DNA of 39,049 nt from UBA5448 sp045536965. GTDB lineage: Bacteria > Bacillota > Clostridia > Oscillospirales > SIG627. Below the pieces are notes generated by a model. It saw only the letters and a list, made by a program, of their open reading frames with translations, was not told where the DNA came from and made no database searches. Position 1 is the first letter of the stretch; every line of letters starts with the position of its first letter. Shown here piece by piece: positions 32,271 to 39,049 of the stretch. The DNA lies in the NCBI GenBank assembly GCA_045536965.1, contig JAZSON010000007.1, forward strand, positions 1-39,049, in the 5' to 3' direction. The translations under genes and the position numbers were made by a program.

Positions 32271-33031
32271 CAGTGGGTGTTGATGTGTATTTTGGCGTAT
32301 TGTTTATAAAATTCCGTTGGTGTGATGCCCTCGTGATATTTAAAAAATTTCAGAAAATATTTATATTCCGAAAAACCCGACATGGCGGCGATTTCACCGA
32401 GGGTGAGATTGTCTGAAAGCATCAGCGTCTTGATGTGTTCCATGCGCTTATCGTTGATATACTGCTTTATTGTTTTGAAAAAGTTTTTCTTAAACATGCG
32501 GTTTATGTAATCGGTGTTGTATCCGAAATGAGCGGCAATCTGCGTTTCGGTCAGAGCGGTATGGCAGTTGGCTCGAATCCAAGCGGCGATGTTTTCTGCC
32601 ATGCGGTTTGTATTCGGCTGTACGCTGCCCGCGTAGAGCTCGATGAGGATGAGTCTGGTCAGATAATCCATACCCTCGGGCGGTTTTTTCAAAACGCGGT
32701 TATTTACGAGGCAACGGAAATACAGAGAAACGGTGTAGGGGTTTTCTATTTTTGTGTGCTTTAAATTGGCGGGCCATGCAAACCCGCCCTGAAAATGAAG
32801 CCAAAAATATTCAACATCACTGCTCGTTTGATACCCAAAGTGCCTTTTGTGGGGGGACAAAAGGACGACATCATCTTTTTTAAGGGTGTATTTCGTGTCG
32901 GACTCCTGAATATAGACATTTCCCTTGGTGACGAAAATAACTGTGTACCAGTCGATCGTGCGGTCGGGGTGTTGCCATTCGCCGTCGCAGATAAATTTTC
33001 CGCAATTTACATATCGGACGTTTTCAAGCAT
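32270..33031 (-). CDS. AraC family transcriptional regulator
   Basis: 253 codons from ATG 33031; AGGAG lies 13 bases upstream, a long spacing. Residues about 1-100 are an AraC-type cupin sensor (YTVIFVTKGNVYIQESD, DDVVLLSPHKRHFGYQ). Residues about 150-245 contain the two helix-turn-helix units (LTETQIAAHFGYNTDYINRM and LTLGEIAAMSGFSEYKYFLK) with PTEFYKQY at the end. It is divergent from the GH127 gene with touching promoters and most likely activates that gene in response to an arabinose-containing sugar. Confidence 0.92.
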   Translation of the reverse strand: MLENVRYVNCGKFICDGEWQHPDRTIDWYTVIFVTKGNVYIQESDTKYTLKKDDVVLLSPHKRHFGYQTSSDVEYFWLHFQGGFAWPANLKHTKIENPYTVSLYFRCLVNNRVLKKPPEGMDYLTRLILIELYAGSVQPNTNRMAENIAAWIRANCHTALTETQIAAHFGYNTDYINRMFKKNFFKTIKQYINDKRMEHIKTLMLSDNLTLGEIAAMSGFSEYKYFLKFFKYHEGITPTEFYKQYAKIHINTH

Positions 33032-33067
33032 GGTCGGATTTTTGCTCCTAATCTACATATTTAGAGA

Positions 33068-33096
33068 TTGTATATTGAGATGGATTCGACTATAAT
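33068..33096 (+). promoter_or_regulatory. Promoter of the GH127 gene
   Basis: TTGTAT (33068-33073), a 17-base spacer, then TATAAT (33091-33096). Confidence 0.75.
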
Positions 33097-33097
33097 G

Positions 33098-33126
33098 ATT
33101 ATATAATCGTTGGTTTTATAAGTCAA
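33098..33126 (-). promoter_or_regulatory. Promoter of the AraC gene, back-to-back with the GH127 promoter
   Basis: On the minus strand TTGACT (33126-33121), a 17-base spacer, then TATAAT (33103-33098). Only one base separates the two -10 boxes. Confidence 0.75.
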
Positions 33127-33163
33127 GCCGAATTTTTAAAATGTCGTGTAAGGGGGATTTTAT

Positions 33164-35023
33164 ATGTATCAAAAATATCCTGAGGTGGGAACGGTTTCTA
33201 TCAACGATGCGTTCTGGACGCCCTATTTGGGTGATTTCAGACGGATATGCATGCCGTATATTTTCAATAAAATGGAGGAGCACGGATACGTTAAAAACTT
33301 TCTTGCCGTAGCGGCGGGGGAGAGCGGAAAACGGGATTATCCCTTGGCCCCTTATTTTGACGGGTTGTTGTATGAGGCCATGCGCGGCGCCTCTGATTTT
33401 TTGGCAAGTGAATACGATGTTATTTTGGATTCTTATCTTGACAGATTGATCGGTATAATCGAAAAAGCGCAGTGTGAAGACGGATTTATTTTCTGTAAAT
33501 CCATTTTGGAATATCCCGAGAGACGTTGGGGTGAAAACGGCGGGGACATTGTTGCGCAACACGACCTTTACATACACGGATGTCTGGTCGAAGCGGCTGT
33601 CAGCCATTATAAAGCGACCGGTAAAACTTCTTTATTAAAGGTTGCCGTCAAGGCGGCAAATCTGATCGTGGCTACGCTGGGAAAACGCCCAAAAAAGAAT
33701 ATTATCCCCGGTCATTCGTTGCCCGAAGAAGCTTTTGTCAAGCTGTATCGTCTGTTCCGTGACGATCCTTCGCTTTCTGCCTTTGCGAAAGAGAATGGGG
33801 TGAAGGAAAACGAATATCTGGATATGGCCGAATTTTGGTATGATGCCAGAGGGGATCATGAGGGACGCTCTCTTTCCAAGACTTTGAGCCCCTATTACAA
33901 TCAGGATCATGCTCCTTTCAATCAGCAGACCGAAGCGGTGGGACATTCGGTGCGCGCCATGCTTTGTTATCTGGGCGCAACAGTGGTGGCGAAGGAAAAG
34001 GGCAGAGCGGATTTTTATCCCGTTCTCAACAAGCTGTGGGATAACGTTGTATATAAAAAATTGCATATAAGCGGCGGTATTGGCGCAAGACACGATATTG
34101 AAGGGTTTGATGTGGACTATCATTTGCCCAATAAATCCTATCTTGAGACCTGCGCGGCAATCAGCCTTGCATTCTGGAACAGCGAGATGAACCTCGTTTC
34201 TTTTGATGCAAAGTATTTTGATTGTTTTGAAAGATCCCTTTATAACAACATTATCGCTGCCATCAGCGCGGATTTTAAACACTTTTTCTATCAGAATCCT
34301 CTTGAAAGCGACGGCGATCTTCGTCGTTGGGAGTGGCATATTTGTCCTTGCTGTCCTCCGATGCTGATGAAAATGCTTTCTTCGCTTCATAGTTTTATTT
34401 ATTCTTACGATGAAAACAGCTTGAACGTAAATATGTTTATTTCGAGCCGTTATGCCAATGAAGCTTTTGTTGTTGAGCAGGACGAAAAAACCATAAAGAT
34501 CGATTCGAAGGGGAAGGAATTGACACTTCGCATTCGTATTCCCGAATATGTTGATCATTTCGTCTTGTCGCAGGGCGGGAAAACGCTTGCCTACGAGCTT
34601 GTACGGGGATATGCGGTGTTGAAGGGCGTTTTTGAGGAAAGCAACGAGATAAAACTCGATTATAACATCCATATCCGCAGGATCTATTGTAATCCTAAGG
34701 TGGCGGAAAATCGCGGTAAGGTGGCGGTGACCTACGGCCCGTTTGTGATGTGCGCCGAGGGGATCGATAATAGCCGAAACGTCGGTTTTACGATTGCCGA
34801 AAATCCCAAGCTTTCTTTGGAAGGGGAACGCATTGTAGGTAAGGCGGCGGATGGAAAAGAATTCTGTCTTATTCCCTACTACAAGTGGTGTAATCGAGGC
34901 GAAGTGGATGACGATTATAAAATGGCTGTATGGTTTTATCAGGAAAACATGAAAGACGCCGATGTGCTTTCGGAGAAAATTGGGGAAAAACTGTACGGAG
35001 TGTATTGCGTTTTAAATCAATAG
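33164..35023 (+). CDS. GH127 beta-L-arabinofuranosidase
   Basis: 619 codons from ATG 33164 with AAGGGGG upstream and no signal peptide. It matches the DUF1680/GH127 family: PHxxNDAFWxP-type start (SINDAFWTPYLGDFRRICM), PLAPYFDGLLYEAMRG, QQTEAVGHSVRAM, GGIGARHDIEGFD. The catalytic zinc-cysteine site is intact, with Glu328-x-Cys330 (ETCAAIS) and Cys394-x-Cys396-Cys397 (CPCCPP), the same spacing pattern as E338, C340, C415, C417 and C418 of the characterised HypBA1 enzyme. These enzymes release L-arabinofuranose with a cysteine nucleophile. Cytoplasmic location implies imported arabino-oligosaccharides. Ends in TAG; controlled by the divergent AraC protein. Confidence 0.92.
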   Translation: MYQKYPEVGTVSINDAFWTPYLGDFRRICMPYIFNKMEEHGYVKNFLAVAAGESGKRDYPLAPYFDGLLYEAMRGASDFLASEYDVILDSYLDRLIGIIEKAQCEDGFIFCKSILEYPERRWGENGGDIVAQHDLYIHGCLVEAAVSHYKATGKTSLLKVAVKAANLIVATLGKRPKKNIIPGHSLPEEAFVKLYRLFRDDPSLSAFAKENGVKENEYLDMAEFWYDARGDHEGRSLSKTLSPYYNQDHAPFNQQTEAVGHSVRAMLCYLGATVVAKEKGRADFYPVLNKLWDNVVYKKLHISGGIGARHDIEGFDVDYHLPNKSYLETCAAISLAFWNSEMNLVSFDAKYFDCFERSLYNNIIAAISADFKHFFYQNPLESDGDLRRWEWHICPCCPPMLMKMLSSLHSFIYSYDENSLNVNMFISSRYANEAFVVEQDEKTIKIDSKGKELTLRIRIPEYVDHFVLSQGGKTLAYELVRGYAVLKGVFEESNEIKLDYNIHIRRIYCNPKVAENRGKVAVTYGPFVMCAEGIDNSRNVGFTIAENPKLSLEGERIVGKAADGKEFCLIPYYKWCNRGEVDDDYKMAVWFYQENMKDADVLSEKIGEKLYGVYCVLNQ

Positions 35024-35138
35024 CAAAAAGCCGTCGTTTGTGTCCGAAATTCAAGCGATGTGGAGGATGTCCTGTTTTTCAATGGCATCCTTGCGGGAAG
35101 AAAGAAAAATTATTTTTCGTATTTTCTTTGCCATAAAA

Positions 35139-35177
35139 ATATGCACCCCAAAAGTGTTGAACTTTTGGGGTGCATAT
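35139..35177 (-). terminator. Terminator of the small minus-strand gene
   Basis: Seventeen-bp perfect stem (35139-35155 with 35161-35177) with loop GTTGA, followed on the minus strand by TTTTTATG. Fourteen bases after the small-gene stop. Confidence 0.8.
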
Positions 35178-35190
35178 TAGTTGGTGGGAT

Positions 35191-35326
35191 TTATATGAAC
35201 GGACGGCGCTCGAGAACCTGACGGAGCGGGCGGGTGCTGATGAGTTCATCCGGCAGGGCGATCTGCAATTCTGCAAGAGCGCAGATCGAACCAATTTTCA
35301 ATAATCGGGTCAATGAAAATCGGCAT
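35191..35326 (-). pseudogene. Small gene of about 45 codons, apparently frameshifted
   Basis: ATG 35326 has AGAGGTGG 6 bases upstream and opens MPIFIDPIIENWFDL. A shift near the GCGC at about 35280 is needed to continue into ALAELQIALPDELISTRPLR and QVLERRPFI, which ends at TAA 35193-35191. Without the shift the frame stops after 26 codons. A promoter and a terminator frame the unit precisely, and both halves look coding (amphipathic, no low complexity). No family recognised; it could be a lesion, programmed shift or sequence error. Confidence 0.5.
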
Positions 35327-35350
35327 AAAAATCCACCTCTCTTTGAAAAA

Positions 35351-35381
35351 AGTATAGCGCGGAGAAAAAATTTTTTGTCAA
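35351..35381 (-). promoter_or_regulatory. Promoter of the small minus-strand gene
   Basis: On the minus strand TTGACA (35381-35376), a 19-base spacer, then TATACT (35356-35351). The spacer is longer than ideal. Confidence 0.6.
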
Positions 35382-35534
35382 GCCAAGGAACAAAAAAACA
35401 CAGAAACTCAAAAGGGAGAATGCAGTACGGTTCCGTATTATTGGAAAACGGATTTGGAAACGGTCGCAGAATGCTTGCATTGCATGGGAGACGGCCCTTT
35501 TGGTATGAAAAATAAATGCTTTGGATCGGTTGGG

Positions 35535-36812
35535 TTACATGTGGTCTTGGACATCGGCGACATTTTTCCCGCGGATCCGAATGGTTTTATCTTCGGGGAG
35601 ATATTCGTCGGGGAAATGCACCATGACATTATCCTTTTCAAGATTGTTTTGCAGGGTGGCAATATCCACCGAAGCGATGACTGTTTTTTGATCAATGGCG
35701 AGGGATGCCGCATGGGCGGCGGCTTGTCCCGTGATGATGGCGGGGGGGATGACGCGTATGATGTCCCAGGCAAATCCCGCGCCGTCGGCGCTTCTGCCTG
35801 CGGTGATCATGTTGGGGAAATCTTTGCGGCAAAGGCTTCTTAAAGGAATTTCCAAAAGATGATCGCGGTGAGCAAAATCGTTTATAGCGCCGATTGAATC
35901 GTCGAAATGCCGATATATATCCGAGACCTTCAAGGAATAGTCGCCTTGGATGCGACAAGTGGTTCTAAACTGCGGCATCATGGGCAGATGTGTGATCTCT
36001 CTTTCCTTGCGATCCTCCTCCTTTAGGGTGGAAAGCATGTGCTTCTGGTTGGTGATGAGATAATCGGATACCTCCTCGACCGAAAGCCCCGACCAGCGCG
36101 GCATGTTTTTGGGCTGATCGTCGCCGAAAAGATTGATGCTGCCGCCCGCAATGTTTTTGAACGCGTGGCGAATGTCCTGATTATCGATGGCTTCCTTGCA
36201 GGAGGAAAGGGAGATTATTTTGCCGATGTAGGTATAATAATTCTGTCCCGCAACTGTCGGCACGCCGCCGCGGCGGAGTACGTCGCAGTCGCCTGTGGTA
36301 TCGATGAGCATTTTGCAGGCATAATACCCCGTCCCCGACTTGCTTTCGGTGATGACTCCTTTGCATACGTTGCCTTCCATTACGGGGTCGCAGGCGATGC
36401 AATCATACAGAAGCTCGACGCCTGCCGAAGTGACTTCTTCCATCAGTTGCAGGGCGAAAATGTAGGGGGAGTATCGTTGGACATATCTGACTTCGGTGGG
36501 TTCTTGGGGTTCGCCGTTTTTCCATTCTTGGGGTATGGTGTCGTAACCGAGTTTGGCACTCAAACGCGCCCATTTATCGCACAAACCGAAAATGATCTGT
36601 TTTCCGCGGCCGTTACACATGGCAACAAACAGGTTGATTAGGCCGAGTGTTCCGAGGCCACCCAAAATGTTGGATTTTTCAAGCAGTAATACACGCTTGC
36701 CTTGATTGGCTGCCGTAACTGCTGCCGCAACACCTGCGACACCGCCGCCACACACGATGATATCGTATTCGCCCTTGGCTTGAATCTTTTTGCTAAATGT
36801 AATGGATTGCAT
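35535..36812 (-). CDS. FAD-dependent oxidoreductase (FAD_oxidored/pfam12831 type)
   Basis: 425 codons from ATG 36812, chosen because AAGGAG lies 7 bases upstream; the longer frame reads through the promoter. The dinucleotide-binding motif DIIVCGGGVAGVAAAVTAAN and acidic strand end VLLLEK start near residue 15, and GGLGTLGLINLFVAM follows, a pattern typical of FAD_oxidored proteins. DTTGDCDVLRRGG near residue 175 and TAGRSADGAGFAWDIIRV near 355 complete the FAD contacts. The substrate is unknown; such genes often sit in carbohydrate loci. Single gene with a perfect promoter. Confidence 0.9.
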   Translation of the reverse strand: MQSITFSKKIQAKGEYDIIVCGGGVAGVAAAVTAANQGKRVLLLEKSNILGGLGTLGLINLFVAMCNGRGKQIIFGLCDKWARLSAKLGYDTIPQEWKNGEPQEPTEVRYVQRYSPYIFALQLMEEVTSAGVELLYDCIACDPVMEGNVCKGVITESKSGTGYYACKMLIDTTGDCDVLRRGGVPTVAGQNYYTYIGKIISLSSCKEAIDNQDIRHAFKNIAGGSINLFGDDQPKNMPRWSGLSVEEVSDYLITNQKHMLSTLKEEDRKEREITHLPMMPQFRTTCRIQGDYSLKVSDIYRHFDDSIGAINDFAHRDHLLEIPLRSLCRKDFPNMITAGRSADGAGFAWDIIRVIPPAIITGQAAAHAASLAIDQKTVIASVDIATLQNNLEKDNVMVHFPDEYLPEDKTIRIRGKNVADVQDHM

Positions 36813-36872
36813 GAAAACACTCCTTGTACTATGATAAATATTTTGTGCTCCACAGATGTATTTTTTTCGGTT

Positions 36873-36901
36873 ATTATATGCAATCGTGTTGTTTTTGTCA
36901 A
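36873..36901 (-). promoter_or_regulatory. Perfect consensus promoter of the FAD oxidoreductase gene
   Basis: On the minus strand TTGACA (36901-36896), a 17-base spacer, then TATAAT (36878-36873). Confidence 0.92.
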
Positions 36902-36930
36902 GAGGGCGGGAGAGGGGGGGCAAACGATAA

Positions 36931-36956
36931 AAAGAACGAAGCGGTCGCTTCGTTCT
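36931..36956 (-). terminator. Terminator of the repeat-bearing lipoprotein gene
   Basis: Stem AGAACGAAGCG/CGCTTCGTTCT (36933-36943 with 36946-36956) followed on the minus strand by TTTTTATCG. Confidence 0.85.
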
Positions 36957-36990
36957 CTGAAATCTTTGAGTTTTTTATTGTGCAAGGATT

Positions 36991-38064
36991 TTACACTTTG
37001 TCGGCAAAGCCTTTAACCTTTTCATGCAGGGCGGCTTGCGCGGCGTAAAGGAGGATCTCGTTGTCTGTCCAGCATCTCCACTGGATTTCGGTGTTGGTCA
37101 CTTGGAAGATGACATTGCGTCCGTCGGGAGAAAGATTTTCAAGAGATTCGAGGTTTTTCCAGTCGGAATCGCCCGCGCAGCGGTACTGAATGTGGGTGTC
37201 GGTTTTTTGAAATTCCACCTGTTTTCCCGATGGAGAAAGCTCGGAAAGGTTTTTCAGGTGCTTCCATTTTAGGGCTTCGTGGCCTTTGGCGGTGAGAGAA
37301 TCGGCGTTTGTGAAGGGGTTGGAGGTGTCTATCACATCCGTAAGGTCATTGAAACCGTCTACCAGTGTTTCAAGTATGGGCATATATGTATATGCAAGAG
37401 CGCCGAGGTCTTTTCCTTTGGTTTCCAAATACAGATTGGCGGCCTCTTCGAGTTTGTTTTGTAAGTTATAGATCTTGGATACGTAGTCGTTGACATTGGT
37501 GATGGTGCTGATCGCGCTTCCGTTTAACTGGGATACCATATCATCGTATTGGTTGTTCAGTACTTGGTTAAAAACATTATCAACAAAATGGCTTTTGAAT
37601 TGATTGAGGGACATATTTTTGGATTGGAGTTGTTGGATGGTTAAATAACCGCGGATATCCTCTACATACGGATAGATCTCTTTAATATATGCACCGCCCA
37701 ATTCAGCGCCCGATTCCAGCGAGGCGAGCTTGCCGTTGCAACCGATGGGAGCAATTACTCCCTCGCAAGGCGTCGTTGCGGGTGATTTGTAGTAGTAGGT
37801 TTGCTTGCCGTCTTCTTCGATGGTGATGTAATATACTGTACAATGAACGCCAAGAAAACTCTCGTGGTTACGGGAAATGGTCAAGGTCTCATTGCCGAGA
37901 TAAGAGGTGAAAATGACCTCGTTGTCCATTTCGGGTACATCTGATATTTCTTCGATCCACTCGATGTCCTCCTTAAATTTCTCCAATAGCGTACAGCCTG
38001 AAAAAAGGGAGAGTGTGGTCAGAAGCAAACACATTACAAGTATATAACAAAGCGTTTTTTTCAC
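36991..38064 (-). CDS. Lipoprotein with C-terminal tandem repeats
   Basis: 357 codons from GTG 38064, chosen because AAAGGA precedes it and KKTLCYILVMCLLLTTLSLF then gives a clean signal ending SLFSGC (lipobox); longer in-frame starts run into the promoter. The middle is a helical region (residues about 130-255) with many L, N and Q. The C-terminus holds two copies of a 30-35 residue repeat: NLSELSPSGKQVEFQK...IQYR and NLENLSPDGRNVIFQV...IQWR, each ending in an aromatic-Arg motif. Such repeats resemble small beta domains of surface or phage-tail-like proteins. No family assigned. Confidence 0.75.
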   Translation of the reverse strand: MKKTLCYILVMCLLLTTLSLFSGCTLLEKFKEDIEWIEEISDVPEMDNEVIFTSYLGNETLTISRNHESFLGVHCTVYYITIEEDGKQTYYYKSPATTPCEGVIAPIGCNGKLASLESGAELGGAYIKEIYPYVEDIRGYLTIQQLQSKNMSLNQFKSHFVDNVFNQVLNNQYDDMVSQLNGSAISTITNVNDYVSKIYNLQNKLEEAANLYLETKGKDLGALAYTYMPILETLVDGFNDLTDVIDTSNPFTNADSLTAKGHEALKWKHLKNLSELSPSGKQVEFQKTDTHIQYRCAGDSDWKNLESLENLSPDGRNVIFQVTNTEIQWRCWTDNEILLYAAQAALHEKVKGFADKV

Positions 38065-38128
38065 GGTCGGTTTCCTTTCTTTGTACATTCGGATAAAGCG
38101 TTGAGGGGAAATAAAATAACTATACGAC

Positions 38129-38157
38129 ATTGTACTTGTTTTGATTTGCTTTGTCAA
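38129..38157 (-). promoter_or_regulatory. Promoter of the repeat-bearing lipoprotein gene
   Basis: On the minus strand TTGACA (38157-38152), a 17-base spacer, then TACAAT (38134-38129). It abuts the recombinase remnant. Confidence 0.85.
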
Positions 38158-38466
38158 CCGATTGCGATAAGAAACAGGATAAAGGGACGGAAAAGCGAAA
38201 GTCCAAGGATAACTTCCTCAAAGCAGTACGGAGTTTTATGGAGATGAAAACGCTCAATCCGGTGATTCTTCGCGAACTAATCGAGAAGATTGAGGTTTAT
38301 CAGATCAAGGGAACGGGCAAGAACCGCACACAGAGGGTTGTTATCCATTATCGCTTCGTTGGTTGTCTGCAGATTCCCGAATGGCACAGAAAGCGTAAAA
38401 TCACCCTTGAAAGCAGACAAGGCGTTGCGGTGAACTATCTGCCACCACGGCATAATAAAAGAAAAA

Positions 38467-38485
38467 AGAGCAGAAATCCTGCTCT
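38467..38485 (+). terminator. Small hairpin at the recombinase remnant end
   Basis: Seven-bp stem AGAGCAG/CTGCTCT with loop AAATC inside the remnant frame. It resembles a terminator stem without a U-run. Confidence 0.35.
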
Positions 38486-38508
38486 AAACACTAATGTGCA
38501 TAAAAAAA

Positions 38509-38544
38509 GAATGTTCATAACGGAACTGACCGTTATGAACATTC
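38509..38544. repeat. Inverted repeat sharing its arms with the 28.9-kb terminator
   Basis: Fifteen-bp perfect stem (38509-38523 with 38530-38544) with a 6-base loop. Its 11-base arms GTTCATAACGG and CCGTTATGAAC are identical to those of the terminator at 28935-28973. Confidence 0.6.
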
Positions 38545-38665
38545 GATATGCGAAAGAGTAACCAAACGGAGCAGAATTGAGGTAAAAGTAAGTAAAAGTA
38601 GCATACTGATCAATTCGAAAAATTCCAATTTGTCTAACTGATTATACCATAATTTGTTGCATTTT

Positions 38666-39049
38666 TCAATGATATATCGCTGACGCGATATGATATACGG
38701 CTTGCACCGTATGATATACTTGCTACGCAAGCATGATATAATATCCGTTCCTTCATATGCCGAAGGCTTATATCATCGCACGGCAGTGCGATATCATATC
38801 GAAGATATATCACCCGTTCCATCAGGAACGGATATCATTTCAATGATATATCGCTGTTGCGATATGATATACGGCACGCCGTATGATATACTTGCTACGC
38901 AAGCATGATATAATATCCGTTCCTTCATACGCGAAGCGTATATCATCGCACGGCAGTGCGATATCATATCGAAGATATATCACCCGTTCCATCAGGAACG
39001 GATATCATTTCAATGATATATCGCTGTCGCGATATGATATACGGCATGC
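38666..39049. repeat. Tandem array of 170-174 bp units built from small hairpins (runs off the contig)
   Basis: Copies begin TCAATGATATATCGC at 38666, 38840 and 39010 (spacing 174 and 170 bases); the third is cut by the contig end. Each unit is a chain of short hairpins linked by ATGATATA/TATATCAT, including GCGATAT, TACGG, CTTGC, CCGTTCC and GCACGGCAGTGC palindromes. Differences between copies keep the stems: in the module near 38760 and 38930 one copy pairs GCC/GGC, the other CGC/GCG. Open frames here are not genes. It is noncoding and structured. Confidence 0.8.

Larger units (their letters stand above)
38160..38561 (+). pseudogene. 3' remnant of a large serine recombinase (DUF4368 tail)
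   Basis: The plus-strand frame FLKAVRSFMEMKTLNPVILR, ELIEKIEVYQIKGTGKNRTQ and RVVIHYRFVG matches the DUF4368 C-terminal region of large serine site-specific recombinases of integrative elements. The catalytic serine domain and most of the protein are absent. The frame begins inside or next to the neighbouring promoter without a Shine-Dalgarno, and the tail after NYLPP reads into hairpin sequence. It is a scar of a lost mobile element. Confidence 0.8.

Noticed and set aside
34930..35136. Plus-strand frame with a Cys-rich end after GH127
   Set aside because: It overlaps the 3' end of the GH127 gene in another frame and has no ribosome site; the cysteines (CPKFKRCGGC) may be chance.
38151..38561. 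Intact small gene of 136 codons
   Set aside because: The frame starts inside the opposing lipoprotein promoter without a Shine-Dalgarno and matches only the C-terminal tail of a recombinase.
38666..39049. CRISPR array
   Set aside because: Repeats are contiguous 170-174 bp units made of internal hairpins; there are no unique spacers of constant length and no cas genes.

Overview
The window looks like a metagenome-derived contig made of two unlike parts. Positions 1 to about 3.55 kb are AT-rich and look Gram-negative: the 3' end of an outer-membrane porin-like beta-barrel gene, a degenerate OmpR-type response regulator, a membrane protein of unknown function, and an Hsp20 operon with a tiny Cys-rich protein. 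From about 3.6 kb onward everything fits a gut-type Clostridia (Firmicutes): strong Shine-Dalgarno sites, near-consensus SigA promoters with 17-bp spacers, U-tailed terminators, lipoproteins, and the tig-clpP-clpX order. The change near 3.48-3.60 kb is most simply an assembly chimera.

Layout of the clostridial part. (a) 3.6-4.1 kb: a minus-strand tRNA operon (Leu-TAA, initiator Met, and an odd tRNA-like third element). (b) 4.5-8.1 kb: trigger factor, ClpP, ClpX. (c) 8.0-16.4 kb: a split TauE/SafE permease, a large GH20-like/DUF4838-like glycosidase, a highly structured leader RNA in front of a small zinc-ribbon membrane protein, a GH4 glycosidase and an EF-G paralogue. (d) 16.7-22.4 kb: a Gfo/Idh/MocA oxidoreductase, a CapF/CapG-type pair for a deoxyamino sugar nucleotide, an intracellular sialidase-like protein and a divergent AraC regulator. 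(e) 22.4-25.2 kb: adenine deaminase followed by a frameshifted pnuC, and an overlooked Cys-rich mini-gene interrupted by an in-frame amber codon. (f) 25.4-28.9 kb: a sugar-phosphate operon (archaeal-type TIM paralogue, SIS isomerase, enlarged YjbQ-family protein, FGGY kinase) with a palindromic operator and an internal terminator. (g) 29-38 kb: DUF4886 esterase-like protein, decayed intergenic repeats, a lipoprotein plus small protein divergent from an XRE regulator, an AraC/GH127 divergon, an FAD oxidoreductase and a repeat-bearing lipoprotein. (h) 38.1 kb to the end: a serine-recombinase (DUF4368) remnant and a 170-174 bp tandem array of small hairpins that runs off the contig.

Overall the clostridial segment is a carbohydrate- and nucleobase-scavenging neighbourhood made of many short, individually promoted units. 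The enzymes lack signal peptides, so they should act on imported oligosaccharides. The most promising undescribed items are the leader RNA at 11984-12196 with a built-in switch architecture, the TIM/SIS/YjbQ/FGGY pathway, the amber-split Cys-rich mini-gene, and the covarying hairpin repeat array at the right end.
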